A stretch of DNA of 64,000 nt, from NCBI GenBank assembly GCA_947502505.1, contig CANNAE010000001.1:1-64000 (forward strand). The letters are read 5' to 3'. Below, piece after piece: positions 1 to 9,259 of the stretch. Made by a program: the position numbers and the translations under genes. The number at the start of each line of letters is the position of its first letter. Position 1 is the first letter of the stretch. The notes under the pieces were generated by a model. That model was not told where the DNA came from. It was given only the letters and a program-made list of their open reading frames with translations, and ran no database searches. The DNA comes from an uncultured Planococcus sp. (GTDB taxonomy: Bacteria > Bacillota > Bacilli > Bacillales_A > Planococcaceae).

Positions 1-145
1 TGCTCCCGCTGGAGTCGCCGTCTCCATTCCCATCAGCCAGCTACTTTCAGGGGCCTCACCGATAAATGAAAAACAGACGGAGAAAAAAATTTCTTTTTCT
101 CCGTCTGTTTTATTTTAGGGACTTATGGGACAGCCCCTTTTTTTA
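1..145 (-). repeat. MITE-like element, left-edge copy (truncated by window)
   Basis: This is the reverse complement, nearly base for base, of the first part of the element at 42340-42630. It contains the same A/T-cored palindrome (73-108, arms starting acagacggag) and ends in the terminal repeat gggacagcccc followed by T7 at about 128-145. The rest of the element lies left of the window. No coding frame crosses it. The palindrome followed by T residues could also terminate transcription. 146-265 contains no gene that I can see. Confidence 0.75.
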
Positions 146-265
146 TGGAAATTCACGCGCCTTCACGGGATAAATAGGGCTTGCGAAACTTGCGCTTAAT
201 TTACAGCCGCTGTTGGTGTACGATAGACACAATACATTACAGCCATGGATCGGAGTGGGATACCC

Positions 266-541
266 ATGAAAGAAGAAACAGATTGGCGCTTTCGCGTCGC
301 GCACCGGGAAGCCTGGATCGGCCTCGGCCTGGCGCTCTTCAATTTCGTCTGGTGGTTCGCTTTCGCCTACGGGCTCGGCAACCGGCCAGTCGAAGAATAC
401 ACGTATATTTTCGGCTTGCCTGATTGGTTTTTCTATAGCTGCATTGTCGGCTTCCTGGTTATGGTCGTGCTCGTTACGGTTATCGTCAAGTTTTTCTTTG
501 TCGATGTGCCTTTTGACGAAGAACAGGAGGACAGACGATGA
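266..541 (+). CDS. yhdT: YhdT family protein (DUF997), small partner of PanF
   Basis: A 91-residue membrane protein with two hydrophobic segments (about residues 17-38 and 52-75) and an acidic C-terminus. The start at 266 is preferred over the in-frame ATG at 245 because GGAGTGGG lies 6 nt upstream of 266. The stop overlaps the start of the sodium/pantothenate symporter gene (ATGA at 538). Family knowledge: YhdT-type proteins are encoded next to PanF and are thought to be accessory subunits. Their exact role is not established. Confidence 0.85.
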   Translation: MKEETDWRFRVAHREAWIGLGLALFNFVWWFAFAYGLGNRPVEEYTYIFGLPDWFFYSCIVGFLVMVVLVTVIVKFFFVDVPFDEEQEDRR

Positions 542-2013
542 ACTATTCAGTGCTTATTCCCATGATTGTCTTTTTGGTGATCATCTTTTTTATCGGCTAT
601 TGGTCGAGCAAGAAACTGGCAGGCTCTTCGAACTTTATCAGTGATTATTTCCTGGGCGGGCGCGAACTTGGCGGATTTGTCCTGGCGATGACTATGGTGG
701 CGACTTACGGCAGCGCATCGAGTTTTCTCGGAGGGCCGGGGACCGCTTACACAATGGGCTTCGGCTGGGTGCTGCTGGCGATGACGCAAGTGGTCACCGG
801 TTATTTTGTCTTGATGATTCTCGGGAAAAAATACGCCATCATGGCACGGCGTTACAATGCCGTGACGATGATCGATTTTCTGAAAGCCCGCTATAATAGC
901 CCAGCCGTCGTTTTACTATCGGCGCTGAGCATCATCATTTTCCTGTTTTCCGCGATGGCGGCACAATGGATTGGCGGAGCCCGCCTCATCGAATCGCTGA
1001 CAGGGCTCAGCTATCAATCGGCGCTGTTCTTATTTGCCGTCAGTGTCCTCGTGTATGTAACAATTGGCGGCTTCCGGGCGGTCGCCTTGACTGATGCTGT
1101 GCAAGGGGCGGTCATGCTCGTTGGAACGCTCGTCCTGCTTATCGCTGTCATCATCTCAGGTGGCGGGATTTCAAACATCATGCAGGATCTCATCAATGAA
1201 AACCCGAATTTGGTTACGCCGTACGGGGCTGAAGGCAATCTGGGCGCAGCTTATGTATCGTCGTTTTGGATTCTTGTCGGTGTCGGCGTTGTCGGGTTGC
1301 CGCAAATCGCGGTGCGCGCAATGTCTTATAAAAACGCCCGCTCGATGCACCGTGCGCTTATCATCGGTACTGTTGTTACCGGATTCATCATGTTGAATAT
1401 GCATTTGATCGGCGTGTTCGCCCGCCCGATACTGCCGGGCATCGAAGTCGGCGACAAAGTCATTCCGCTTATCGCGCTGGAAACCTTGCCGCCGTGGGTC
1501 GCGGGAATCGTCCTCGCTGCTCCGATGGCGGCGATTATGTCGACCGTCGATTCACTGCTGCTTTTGGTCAGTTCGTCGATTGTCAAAGATGTCTATTTGA
1601 ATTACGTCAAACCGGATGCCAGTTTGAAGACCATCAAACGCATGTCTTTTGGCGTCACCGGCATTCTTGGTGCCATCGTGTTCTTGCTGGCGCTCGATCC
1701 GCCTGATCTATTAATTTTCCTGAACCTATTTGCGTTCGGCGGGCTGGAAGCGGCGTTTATCTGGCCGATCGTTCTCGGGCTTTACTGGAAATGGGGCAAT
1801 AAATACGGGGCGGTGGCGAGCATGGCGACAGGGATTGTCAGTTATATCGCTGTGCATTTCTACAATATCGAAAATGGTAATTTGTTCGGCGTCCATACGG
1901 TCACGTTGCCGGTCGTCTTGTCGCTCATCGCCTTTATCGCCTTCAGCCTGCTGATCAATAGGCAAGCCTATGATTACAATGCCATTCTATACAGAAACGA
2001 AAAACAAGCGTAA
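538..2013 (+). CDS. panF: Sodium/pantothenate symporter
   Basis: A 491-residue sodium:solute symporter (SSF) protein with about 13 hydrophobic segments. The N-terminal region SDYFLGGRELGGFVLAM and the following YGSASSFLGGPG are typical of the PanF branch of the SSF family, and the length is usual. It would import pantothenate with Na+ for coenzyme A synthesis. It is translationally coupled to the upstream YhdT-like gene by a 4-nt overlap, the arrangement seen for yhdT-panF in many bacteria. Substrate assignment comes from family and context, not from a binding motif I can verify. Confidence 0.88.
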   Translation: MNYSVLIPMIVFLVIIFFIGYWSSKKLAGSSNFISDYFLGGRELGGFVLAMTMVATYGSASSFLGGPGTAYTMGFGWVLLAMTQVVTGYFVLMILGKKYAIMARRYNAVTMIDFLKARYNSPAVVLLSALSIIIFLFSAMAAQWIGGARLIESLTGLSYQSALFLFAVSVLVYVTIGGFRAVALTDAVQGAVMLVGTLVLLIAVIISGGGISNIMQDLINENPNLVTPYGAEGNLGAAYVSSFWILVGVGVVGLPQIAVRAMSYKNARSMHRALIIGTVVTGFIMLNMHLIGVFARPILPGIEVGDKVIPLIALETLPPWVAGIVLAAPMAAIMSTVDSLLLLVSSSIVKDVYLNYVKPDASLKTIKRMSFGVTGILGAIVFLLALDPPDLLIFLNLFAFGGLEAAFIWPIVLGLYWKWGNKYGAVASMATGIVSYIAVHFYNIENGNLFGVHTVTLPVVLSLIAFIAFSLLINRQAYDYNAILYRNEKQA

Positions 2014-2056
2014 AATAAAAGGTTATATTGGAATAAGGGAAAGAAGGGCTGCACTT

Positions 2057-2971
2057 TTGACTCCATGGAAAGTTTACGGCATCTTAACATCGGTCATGGT
2101 CGTATGGGGATTCAACCTCGCGGCGGTTAAATATTTATTGGAATTTGTCGACCCGGTTACGTTGACGGCGTTTCGGATCTTGCTTGCGGGTGTGACGGTG
2201 CTGATCATTTTGGCATCGTTCGGCATGATACGCTGGCCAAAGCGCAGCGATTGGAAATACATATTGCTCGGCGCCTTGCTCAATGTCGTGTCGCACCATT
2301 ATTTCCTGTCTCAAGGCTTGGCCATCACTTCCGGGACGAACGCTGGTTTGATCCTTGGAACCGGCCCGATGCTGACGGCTGTTCTTGTCTCGCTGATCAT
2401 GCGCAATGTGCCTTCTCGGCTGCAATGGCTCGGGGTGTTTATCGGGTTCACCGGGGTCGCGACGACAGTCATGGTCGGCAGCGATTCGGCTTCAGGCCTG
2501 AGCCTGGGGGATGTATTGGTGTTCATCTCCATCTTGGCTCAAGTCTTCAGTTATATCGTCATAGCCAATGCGGCACGTTCACTGGATCCGCGCCTGTTGA
2601 CGGGCTACATGCTCGTAACGGGGGCTATCGTCTTATTCATCATTGCGCTCATCCAAGAGCCCGGAGAAATCGCGGCATTCGCGGAAGTGCCTTCGTCGTT
2701 TTGGCTGGCATTTTTCTTTTCGGGCATGCTTGGGACAGCGGTCGGCCATATGCTATACAACTACTCGATCGGCCAGGCGGGACCGACTAAAGCGGCAATT
2801 TTCATGAACTTGAACACCTTGTTCTCGCTTGTGGCTGCAAGCCTCATTCTCGGCGAAACGATCACGCCGGGCCATTTGATCGGCCTGGTGCTCATTGTCA
2901 TCGGGGTGATATTCGGGTCAGGGGCTGCGGAAGATATACTTCGGAAACGCAGGAAACGGCTCTCTCTATGA
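2057..2971 (+). CDS. EamA/DMT family transporter
   Basis: A 304-residue protein with ten predicted hydrophobic segments arranged as two EamA repeats. Typical features are the early WGFNLAAVKYLL segment and a glycine-rich last helix, followed by a basic tail (RKRRKRLSL). An in-frame ATG at 1970 lies inside panF. I prefer the TTG at 2057 because AAGAAGGG lies 8 nt upstream and the protein then has the normal family length. The DMT superfamily exports metabolites or amino acids; the substrate cannot be read from sequence. A terminator overlaps the stop codon. Confidence 0.8.
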   Translation: MTPWKVYGILTSVMVVWGFNLAAVKYLLEFVDPVTLTAFRILLAGVTVLIILASFGMIRWPKRSDWKYILLGALLNVVSHHYFLSQGLAITSGTNAGLILGTGPMLTAVLVSLIMRNVPSRLQWLGVFIGFTGVATTVMVGSDSASGLSLGDVLVFISILAQVFSYIVIANAARSLDPRLLTGYMLVTGAIVLFIIALIQEPGEIAAFAEVPSSFWLAFFFSGMLGTAVGHMLYNYSIGQAGPTKAAIFMNLNTLFSLVAASLILGETITPGHLIGLVLIVIGVIFGSGAAEDILRKRRKRLSL

Positions 2972-2983
2972 GCCGTTTTTTTC
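2955..2983 (+). terminator. Rho-independent terminator after the EamA gene
   Basis: Stem aacggctc / gagccgtt with a short loop, followed by T7. The stop codon of the transporter gene lies inside the hairpin. Confidence 0.8.
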
Positions 2984-3013
2984 TATAGTAGAATAGTGAA
3001 AGGAGACAAAATC

Positions 3014-4627
3014 ATGAGGGGTCTATGGATAACACCAGAACAATTGCGCCAGTTGACGGAACAATTGGTCAGCTGGGAATCACAAGGGCTGACGCAAGGG
3101 GAAGTGGACTTCCCAGAAAAATTGCACGCCAAATTAATGGAAACGCAATACTTCCAAAAACATCCAGAACTCGTGTCATTGGGGGAAGTCAATTGGGAAC
3201 GGCGTTATGTGACGGCTTTGTATAAGCATGAAAAAGCGACACGCACCGTGGTGCTGCTCAGCCATTTCGATACGGTGGCTGTGCACGAATACGGAGATTT
3301 AGCTCCGCTCGCTTATCATCCCGCCGAGCTGGAGAAGGCATTCCAAAAAATCAAAAGCGAATTCAAGCCGGAGATGCAGGCAGACCTTGCATCCGGGGAG
3401 TATTTATTCGGCCGGGGCATTATGGACATGAAGTCAGGGCTCGCGATTCATATGTCTTTGATCGAACGGGCCAGTCTGGAAAATTGGCCGGTTAATATTT
3501 TGCTCATGTCGGTGCCGGATGAGGAAGTCAATTCGGCAGGCATGCGCTACGGCGTATCGAAATTGCTCGATCTCGAACGCCAATATGGCCTCGAATATGC
3601 CCTGTTTCTAAACGGCGAACCGGTCTTTGCGAAATCACCGGGAGATGAATCGCAATACATCTACACGGGATCAGTCGGGAAAATCATGCCGAGCGCCTTG
3701 TTCTACGGAAAAGAAACCCATGCAGGCGAGCCGCTTGCCGGCATGACTTCAAGCTATCTATCGACCTATTTGACGCGCAAAATGGAATGGAACCCTGCAT
3801 TTTCCGAGACCGTTCACGGGGAAGAAACGCCGCTTCCTGTAACCCTAACGCAAGGGGATATGAAAGAGGAGTATTCGGTGCAGACGCCTTATCGCACCAA
3901 AGCGCTTTATAATGTGTTTACGATGGAAAGAAATGCCGAGGACGTCATGGAGATTTTCGAAGGCCTGGCGAAGGAATCAGCTGCGGAATGCATGGGTGAT
4001 TATCGTTCCCTTTGCCGAAAAATCGGCATGGCGCCGCGTTTCGACGAAATCCGGGTCCTCCGGTACGAAGAACTGGTGGAGTACGCCAAAGCGAAGTTCG
4101 GCCTCGATTATGTCAATCGGTTAATGCGCGATACTTTGATGGACCCAGAGCGCGATGTCCGCGACAAATCGTTCCATATTGCAGATATTTTGCTGCTCAA
4201 TTGCCAGGAACTGACGCCTTGCATCGTGTTATTGTTCGCACCGCCCTATTACCCAGCGGTCAATTCAAGTGAGGATTCGTTTATCGAGGAATGTGTGGCC
4301 CATGTGGCGCAAGATGCGCGTGAACGTTTCGATTTGGAACTCGAACAAGTGCATTTCTTCAACGGCATTTCCGATCTCAGTTACGTCAGCTACCGGGATA
4401 CGTCGAGTGGCTGGATCAGCTACGAGAACAACACGCCGGTCTACGGCGATCTATACAGCATCCCGTTCCGCTCCATGCAGCAGCTCAATGCGCCGGTATT
4501 GAATATCGGCCCTTTCGGCAAAGACCCGCATAAACGAACGGAACGGCTGCATAGGAAAAATGCTTTTGAAGAAATCCCGGAAATCATCGCGAGCCTGATT
4601 TTGCATATTGGGGAACGGCCGGGCTGA
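3014..4627 (+). CDS. rocB: RocB-like M20 family peptidase
   Basis: A 537-residue M20-family metallopeptidase resembling B. subtilis RocB (arginine utilisation protein, about 560 residues). Metal-site motifs are visible: SHFDTV (first His/Asp), FGRGIMDMKSGLA (bridging Asp) and PDEEVNSAG (Glu pair). A long insertion separates the two halves, as in RocB. The start is set at ATG 3014, with AAAGGAG about 8 nt upstream; a GTG in frame at 2996 would put the SD inside the gene. No rocF/rocD-type genes are adjacent, so the link to arginine is only by family. It is cytoplasmic (no signal peptide). The true substrate is unknown. Confidence 0.82.
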   Translation: MRGLWITPEQLRQLTEQLVSWESQGLTQGEVDFPEKLHAKLMETQYFQKHPELVSLGEVNWERRYVTALYKHEKATRTVVLLSHFDTVAVHEYGDLAPLAYHPAELEKAFQKIKSEFKPEMQADLASGEYLFGRGIMDMKSGLAIHMSLIERASLENWPVNILLMSVPDEEVNSAGMRYGVSKLLDLERQYGLEYALFLNGEPVFAKSPGDESQYIYTGSVGKIMPSALFYGKETHAGEPLAGMTSSYLSTYLTRKMEWNPAFSETVHGEETPLPVTLTQGDMKEEYSVQTPYRTKALYNVFTMERNAEDVMEIFEGLAKESAAECMGDYRSLCRKIGMAPRFDEIRVLRYEELVEYAKAKFGLDYVNRLMRDTLMDPERDVRDKSFHIADILLLNCQELTPCIVLLFAPPYYPAVNSSEDSFIEECVAHVAQDARERFDLELEQVHFFNGISDLSYVSYRDTSSGWISYENNTPVYGDLYSIPFRSMQQLNAPVLNIGPFGKDPHKRTERLHRKNAFEEIPEIIASLILHIGERPG

Positions 4628-4655
4628 AACCGATCTTTTCAAATCCGGTTTGTTT
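4627..4655 (+). terminator. Weak terminator-like hairpin after rocB
   Basis: Short stem aaaccg / cggttt followed by gtttt. The stem is only about 6-7 bp and the tail is interrupted, so it may not be efficient. Confidence 0.35.
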
Positions 4656-4714
4656 TGAATGAAGAAGACAGGTACAATTCAACAAGATGAAAAATGCAAA
4701 GGAGCGGATTTTTT

Positions 4715-5806
4715 ATGCAGTTCAAACAGCAGGCTGAATCTTATTTTGACCATTTCCACGCACATCCGGAAGTCAGCTTCAAAGAAGTCGAGACAACAAA
4801 GAAGCTTGCGGAGATCATGGAAGAACTCGGGGTCGAGTACCGGACATTCGATGATGTGACGGGGTTGTTTGCGGAAATCGGTGAAGGGGAGGAAGTGGTC
4901 GCGGTCCGTGCGGATATCGATGCCCTTTGGCAGGAAGTAAACGGCCAAGTGCAAGCCAACCATTCCTGCGGCCATGACGCCAATATGTCGATGGTGTTGG
5001 GGGCGCTCCTGCGTTTGAAGGATGAAAAATTGAATAAACGCATCCGCTTTATTTTTCAGCCGGCCGAAGAACAAGGCAACGGCTCGCTTGCGATGATTGA
5101 GCGCGGCGCATTGGATGGAGTGACGCATTTATTCGGCGTCCATCTGCGCCCAGAAGAAGAGCTGCCTTTTGGCAAAGTGACACCGGCGCTTCATCACGGT
5201 TCGGGCATTTTCCTGAAAGGCAAGATCACCGGTGAAGATGCTCATGGGGCGCGGCCGCATCAAGGCAAAAATGCCATCGATGTCATTGCGGCGATTCATC
5301 AATTCGTGAAAACGATTTATTTCTCGCCTTTCGAATCGTATTCGGCCAAGCTGACGAATATCCAGACCGGCGGGGAAAGCCTGAACATCATTCCAGGAAG
5401 CGCCACTTTCGCGCTCGACGTGCGTTCACAGTCCAACGACTTGATGGATACGATGAAAATTCGTCTCGAAGAAGGCTTGCGCGCGATTGCTGCGCTTCAC
5501 GGCGTGAACATCGACTTGAAATGGGACGATTACACACCTGCTGCCGAAGTGTCGGAAGAAGCGATGGAAATTGCCACGCAAGCGATTCGCAATGTGCTCG
5601 GAGACGAGGCGTTCGCCGAAGCCATCCAGACGACCGGAGCCGATGATTTTCATTTCTACACCATCAAACAGCCCAGTTTGAAAGCGGCAATGCTTGGGAT
5701 CGGCGCTGATTTGACACCTGGGCTGCACCACCCGGATATGCAATTCAACCGGGAAGCACTCGATGTCGGCGCGCGCGTTTTAGCGGAAACTTTACGCCTT
5801 GCCTGA
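4715..5806 (+). CDS. M20 family amidohydrolase/aminoacylase
   Basis: A 363-residue cytoplasmic M20D-type amidohydrolase. Metal-binding and catalytic signatures visible are VRADIDAL, NHSCGHDANMSMVLGAL, QPAEEQGNGS, a GVHLRPEEELPFG segment and TGADDFHFY near the C-terminus. The family hydrolyses N-acyl amino acids or dipeptides. The start at ATG 4715 is chosen because AAAGGAG lies 10 nt upstream; the ATG at 4694 would precede that SD. It lies between the RocB-like peptidase and an alanine/glycine symporter, which fits use of peptides and amino acids. The precise acyl substrate cannot be told. Confidence 0.85.
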   Translation: MQFKQQAESYFDHFHAHPEVSFKEVETTKKLAEIMEELGVEYRTFDDVTGLFAEIGEGEEVVAVRADIDALWQEVNGQVQANHSCGHDANMSMVLGALLRLKDEKLNKRIRFIFQPAEEQGNGSLAMIERGALDGVTHLFGVHLRPEEELPFGKVTPALHHGSGIFLKGKITGEDAHGARPHQGKNAIDVIAAIHQFVKTIYFSPFESYSAKLTNIQTGGESLNIIPGSATFALDVRSQSNDLMDTMKIRLEEGLRAIAALHGVNIDLKWDDYTPAAEVSEEAMEIATQAIRNVLGDEAFAEAIQTTGADDFHFYTIKQPSLKAAMLGIGADLTPGLHHPDMQFNREALDVGARVLAETLRLA

Positions 5807-5904
5807 CCAGCATGCTGGGCGCATGCCCGGGATAGTTTCCGGCCACGCGCTTTGGGGTATGGAAACAATGCAAAGACTATAGAAATGTTAAAGGGGTCAT
5901 CGAT

Positions 5905-7326
5905 ATGGATGCAATATTCAACGGGTTGACGTGGATCGTCGACGAAGGCAATAACTTATTATGGACATACATATTGATCGGGCTCTTGCTCGGTCTTGGT
6001 TTATACTTCACCATCCGCACACGTTTTGTGCAAGTGCGCTTATTTGGCGAGATGTTCCGCGTCATCACGGAAAAGAAAGACGGAACTGGCGGGATTTCCG
6101 CCTTTCAGGCCTTTACGATTTCGACCGCTTCACGCGTCGGGACCGGCAATATTACCGGTGTCGCCCTGGCCATAGCTATTGGCGGGCCTGGTGCTGTGTT
6201 CTGGATGTGGGTCGTCGCCCTGATCGGGATGGCGACTGCCTTTATCGAAAGTACGCTTGCGCAGGTCTATAAGATCAAAGACGGCGAGCAATTCCGCGGA
6301 GGCCCTGCTTATTACATGGAAAAAGCACTTGGCACGCGGAAGCTCGGCATTGTATTTGCCATTCTTTTGACGCTTGCATTCGGCTTTATTTTCAACTCGG
6401 TCCAGTCAAATACCATTGCCCAATCAGTCGGCGATGTATTGGACATTCCAAATTGGGTCGTCGGCGCGAGCTTAGTCGTCCTGTCTGCGATCGTCATCTT
6501 TGGCGGCGTCCGCCGCATCGCGCGTGTCACGCAAGTAGTCGTGCCGGTCATGGCGGTTATTTATCTTCTTGTCGTTGGCTACATATCTATCCTTAACTTC
6601 ACGGAAATCCCGGCAGTCTTCACTTTGATCGTCCAAAACGCATTCGGGTTGGAAGAAGTAGTCGGAGGCGGTATCGGTGCTGCGATCATGCAAGGGATTC
6701 GCCGCGGATTGTTCTCGAACGAAGCCGGTATGGGGTCGGTCCCGAACGCCGCAGCTTCCGCGAACGTCTCGCATCCTGCCAAACAAGGGCTCGTTCAAAG
6801 CCTTGGGGTATTCTTCGATACGATTATCATCTGTTCGGCGACTGCGTTCGTCATCATTTTGGCCGATTTGTACCGCACGAGCGAACAGGAAGGGATTTTG
6901 CTGACCCAAACTTCCCTAGAAATGCATGTCGGGGCCTGGGCGCCTTATTTCCTGGCGATCGCCATCACGTTCTTCGCTTTCAGCTCGATTGTTGGGAACT
7001 ATTATTACGGCGAGACGAATATCGAATTCATCAATGCGCATAGCTTATGGTTGACGGCGTACCGTTTCGGCGTCCTTGCGATGGTCATGTTCGGTTCGAT
7101 CGCGCAAGTCCAGCTCGTCTGGAACATGGCCGATCTCTTCATGGGAATGATGGCTGTTATCAACTTGATTGTCATCGCCCTGCTCGGGAAGATCGCTTTC
7201 CGCGTGCTCGACGATTACACGGGACAAAGAAAAGCCGGCAAGAATCCGGTATTCTACGCGAAAAATGTACCTGGCCTGAAAAATACGGAATGCTGGGGAG
7301 AAGAAGAACATCGTCACGACGAATAA
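5905..7326 (+). CDS. Alanine/glycine:cation symporter (AGCS) family protein
   Basis: A 473-residue membrane protein of the AGCS family. The hallmark region GTGNITGVALAIAIGGPGA is present near residue 80, followed by ESTLAQVYK and GGPAYYMEKALG. Roughly 11 hydrophobic segments are seen, and the C-terminal tail is hydrophilic. It would import alanine or glycine with Na+ (or H+). The SD AAAGGGG lies upstream of the ATG at 5905, and a clear terminator follows the gene. It is probably transcribed alone or with the upstream M20 gene (about 100 bp gap). Confidence 0.9.
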   Translation: MDAIFNGLTWIVDEGNNLLWTYILIGLLLGLGLYFTIRTRFVQVRLFGEMFRVITEKKDGTGGISAFQAFTISTASRVGTGNITGVALAIAIGGPGAVFWMWVVALIGMATAFIESTLAQVYKIKDGEQFRGGPAYYMEKALGTRKLGIVFAILLTLAFGFIFNSVQSNTIAQSVGDVLDIPNWVVGASLVVLSAIVIFGGVRRIARVTQVVVPVMAVIYLLVVGYISILNFTEIPAVFTLIVQNAFGLEEVVGGGIGAAIMQGIRRGLFSNEAGMGSVPNAAASANVSHPAKQGLVQSLGVFFDTIIICSATAFVIILADLYRTSEQEGILLTQTSLEMHVGAWAPYFLAIAITFFAFSSIVGNYYYGETNIEFINAHSLWLTAYRFGVLAMVMFGSIAQVQLVWNMADLFMGMMAVINLIVIALLGKIAFRVLDDYTGQRKAGKNPVFYAKNVPGLKNTECWGEEEHRHDE

Positions 7327-7331
7327 CTTCT

Positions 7332-7365
7332 AGCCTCTTCCGCATTTGTGGGAGAGGCTTTTCTT
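7332..7365 (+). terminator. Terminator after the AGCS symporter gene
   Basis: Stem agcctcttcc / gggagaggct with a 7-8 nt loop, followed by ttttcttt. Confidence 0.75.
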
Positions 7366-7526
7366 TGGGAACCCACAAGCCCATCAGGCGTCCTGTAACG
7401 AAACCGTAATGAAAAATACACCAAAACGATTTCTGCCCGGGTGCATGCTATGGTAGAATGAACTATTGATAATATGTGAGTTGAACAAAAAATGAACCAG
7501 TCAAAGAGAGCGATGTAATCGTTACA

Positions 7527-7652
7527 GGCAGACGCTTTCCGCGGGCATGGCTTGAGCCTCCTCGGTCGCTGCGCACCCTGTGGGGTCTCAAGACTCATGT
7601 CGCTCCGTCGCGGTGCTCCGTCACTGCTCCCGCAGGAGTCGCTGCCTTGCAC
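7527..7652 (+). repeat. GC-rich dispersed repeat core (solo copy)
   Basis: Begins near cgctttccgcgggcatgg and ends near ctcccgcaggagtcgctg. It contains several short GC-rich inverted segments (gagcctcctc, ggggtctcaa). The same core occurs reversed at about 42455-42585 inside a MITE-like element and at about 52785-52895. The interval 7366-7921 has no gene; beyond this core I see only the upstream region of the wecC operon. Confidence 0.65.
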
Positions 7653-7921
7653 TCTTAATATCTGGATTATATCAATAGATATGGAGCAAAATAGCGCAGA
7701 CTCCTTGGGGATCAGCGGAGTGCTGAAATCCATTCGGGCAGCAAGCCCGAATTAGTTCAGCGCAAGCCCCCAGGAAAGCCAGCTGTTTTGCGGAATATCG
7801 TATGCAATGGAGTCTTAAAGAAAAAGTATTAGTTCAACTTATTTAACAAAACTATTGAAAAAAATCTCTGCTTGCAAAGCAGGAGATAAAAAATTACTGG
7901 CAATTGAGGAGAATTAACGAA

Positions 7922-9199
7922 ATGGAAAAAATCTGTGTAGTGGGATTAGGATATATCGGCTTGCCGACAGCAGTCATGTTTGCAAACCATGGTTATGAAG
8001 TTCATGGCGTGGACGTCAATCAAAAAGCGGTGGATATGCTGTCAGATGGCCAGATCCACATTGAAGAACCGTTCCTTCAGGATTACTTGAACAAAGCATT
8101 GGAGAAAGGCACTTTCTCGGTATCAACAAAACCGGCGGAAGCGGACATGTTCATCATCGCTGTCCCGTCTCCGATTGCAGAAGACAAAACAGCGAATATG
8201 GATTATATTCGCGCTGCGACGGAATCGATCGTGCCATTCCTGAAAAAAGGCGATTTGGTCGTATTGGAATCCACTGTGCCTCCGCGCACCGTGCTTGATG
8301 TCATGATGCCGATTCTGGTGAAGAGCAATTTGGAAATCGGGACCGAGCTATTTGTCTCGCATTCTCCGGAGCGCGTCATTCCAGGCAAAGTATTCGAAGA
8401 GCTTGTGAAAAACGACCGCATCATCGGCGGCATCAACGAAGAATCATCTAAACGCACGCAAGTGTATTACGAATCTTTCGTTAAAGGCGAATTCATTCTA
8501 ACGGATGCGACTACGGCTGAAATGGTCAAAGTCATGGAAAACACTTACCGCGATGTCAACATCGCTTTCGCGAATGAAATCGCGAAAATATCCGATAATG
8601 TCGGCGTTGATGCATGGGAAGCGATTCGTCTCGCCAACCACCATCCGCGCGTCAATATCCACTTGCCGGGACCAGGCGTCGGCGGGCATTGCATCGCCGT
8701 CGATCCGTGGTTCCTAGTCGAAAAAGAGAAGGATCTTTCACAGATCATCCACTTATCGCGTACGACAAATGACGGCATGCCGCAATACACAGCTGACAAA
8801 ATCGATGACATCCTAAAAGATGTGGCCGATGCGAAAGTCGCTGTATTTGGCTTGGCCTTCAAAGGCAATATCGATGACATCCGCGAGAGCCCGTCAATGG
8901 AAGTACTGGAACATTTAAAAGCTAAAAACTTGCGCATTTCTTCGTTTGACCCGCATGTCAAAGAAAACAAAGCGCCGTTCCAGACGCAATCCTATGATGA
9001 AGCAGTCGAAGGTGCGGACTTGATCGTCATCTTGACCGATCACAAAGCATTTAAAGAATACGACCCGAAAACAATGGGCGGAACGATGCGCCATCAAGCT
9101 ATTTTCGACACGAAAAATGCCATCAGCCGCGAAGCTTACGAACAAGCAGGATTCACGGTTTACCGTCTTGGCGACGGCAAAGGCAACCCGAAAAATTAA
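7922..9199 (+). CDS. wecC: UDP-N-acetyl-D-mannosamine dehydrogenase
   Basis: A 425-residue nucleotide-sugar dehydrogenase. It has an N-terminal Rossmann motif (VVGLGYIGLPTA, residues 6-17), the central GVGGHCIAVDPWF motif with catalytic Cys257, and a C-terminal NDP-sugar-binding domain. The GVGGHCI form and the ESTVPPRT segment are typical of the WecC branch, which oxidises UDP-ManNAc to UDP-ManNAcA; a UDP-Glc or UDP-GlcNAc dehydrogenase is a less likely alternative. The start at ATG 7922 has GAGGAGAA 8 nt upstream; an in-frame TTG at 7904 would contain the SD. It heads an operon with a TagA/WecG-type and a GT4 glycosyltransferase, implying synthesis of an acidic wall or secondary polymer. 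No epimerase is encoded here. Confidence 0.85.
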   Translation: MEKICVVGLGYIGLPTAVMFANHGYEVHGVDVNQKAVDMLSDGQIHIEEPFLQDYLNKALEKGTFSVSTKPAEADMFIIAVPSPIAEDKTANMDYIRAATESIVPFLKKGDLVVLESTVPPRTVLDVMMPILVKSNLEIGTELFVSHSPERVIPGKVFEELVKNDRIIGGINEESSKRTQVYYESFVKGEFILTDATTAEMVKVMENTYRDVNIAFANEIAKISDNVGVDAWEAIRLANHHPRVNIHLPGPGVGGHCIAVDPWFLVEKEKDLSQIIHLSRTTNDGMPQYTADKIDDILKDVADAKVAVFGLAFKGNIDDIRESPSMEVLEHLKAKNLRISSFDPHVKENKAPFQTQSYDEAVEGADLIVILTDHKAFKEYDPKTMGGTMRHQAIFDTKNAISREAYEQAGFTVYRLGDGKGNPKN

Positions 9200-9259
9200 A
9201 ATACACGGCCGCATTTTCAAGCTATTGGAAATGCGGTTTTGCATGGAGGCAGGAACTAC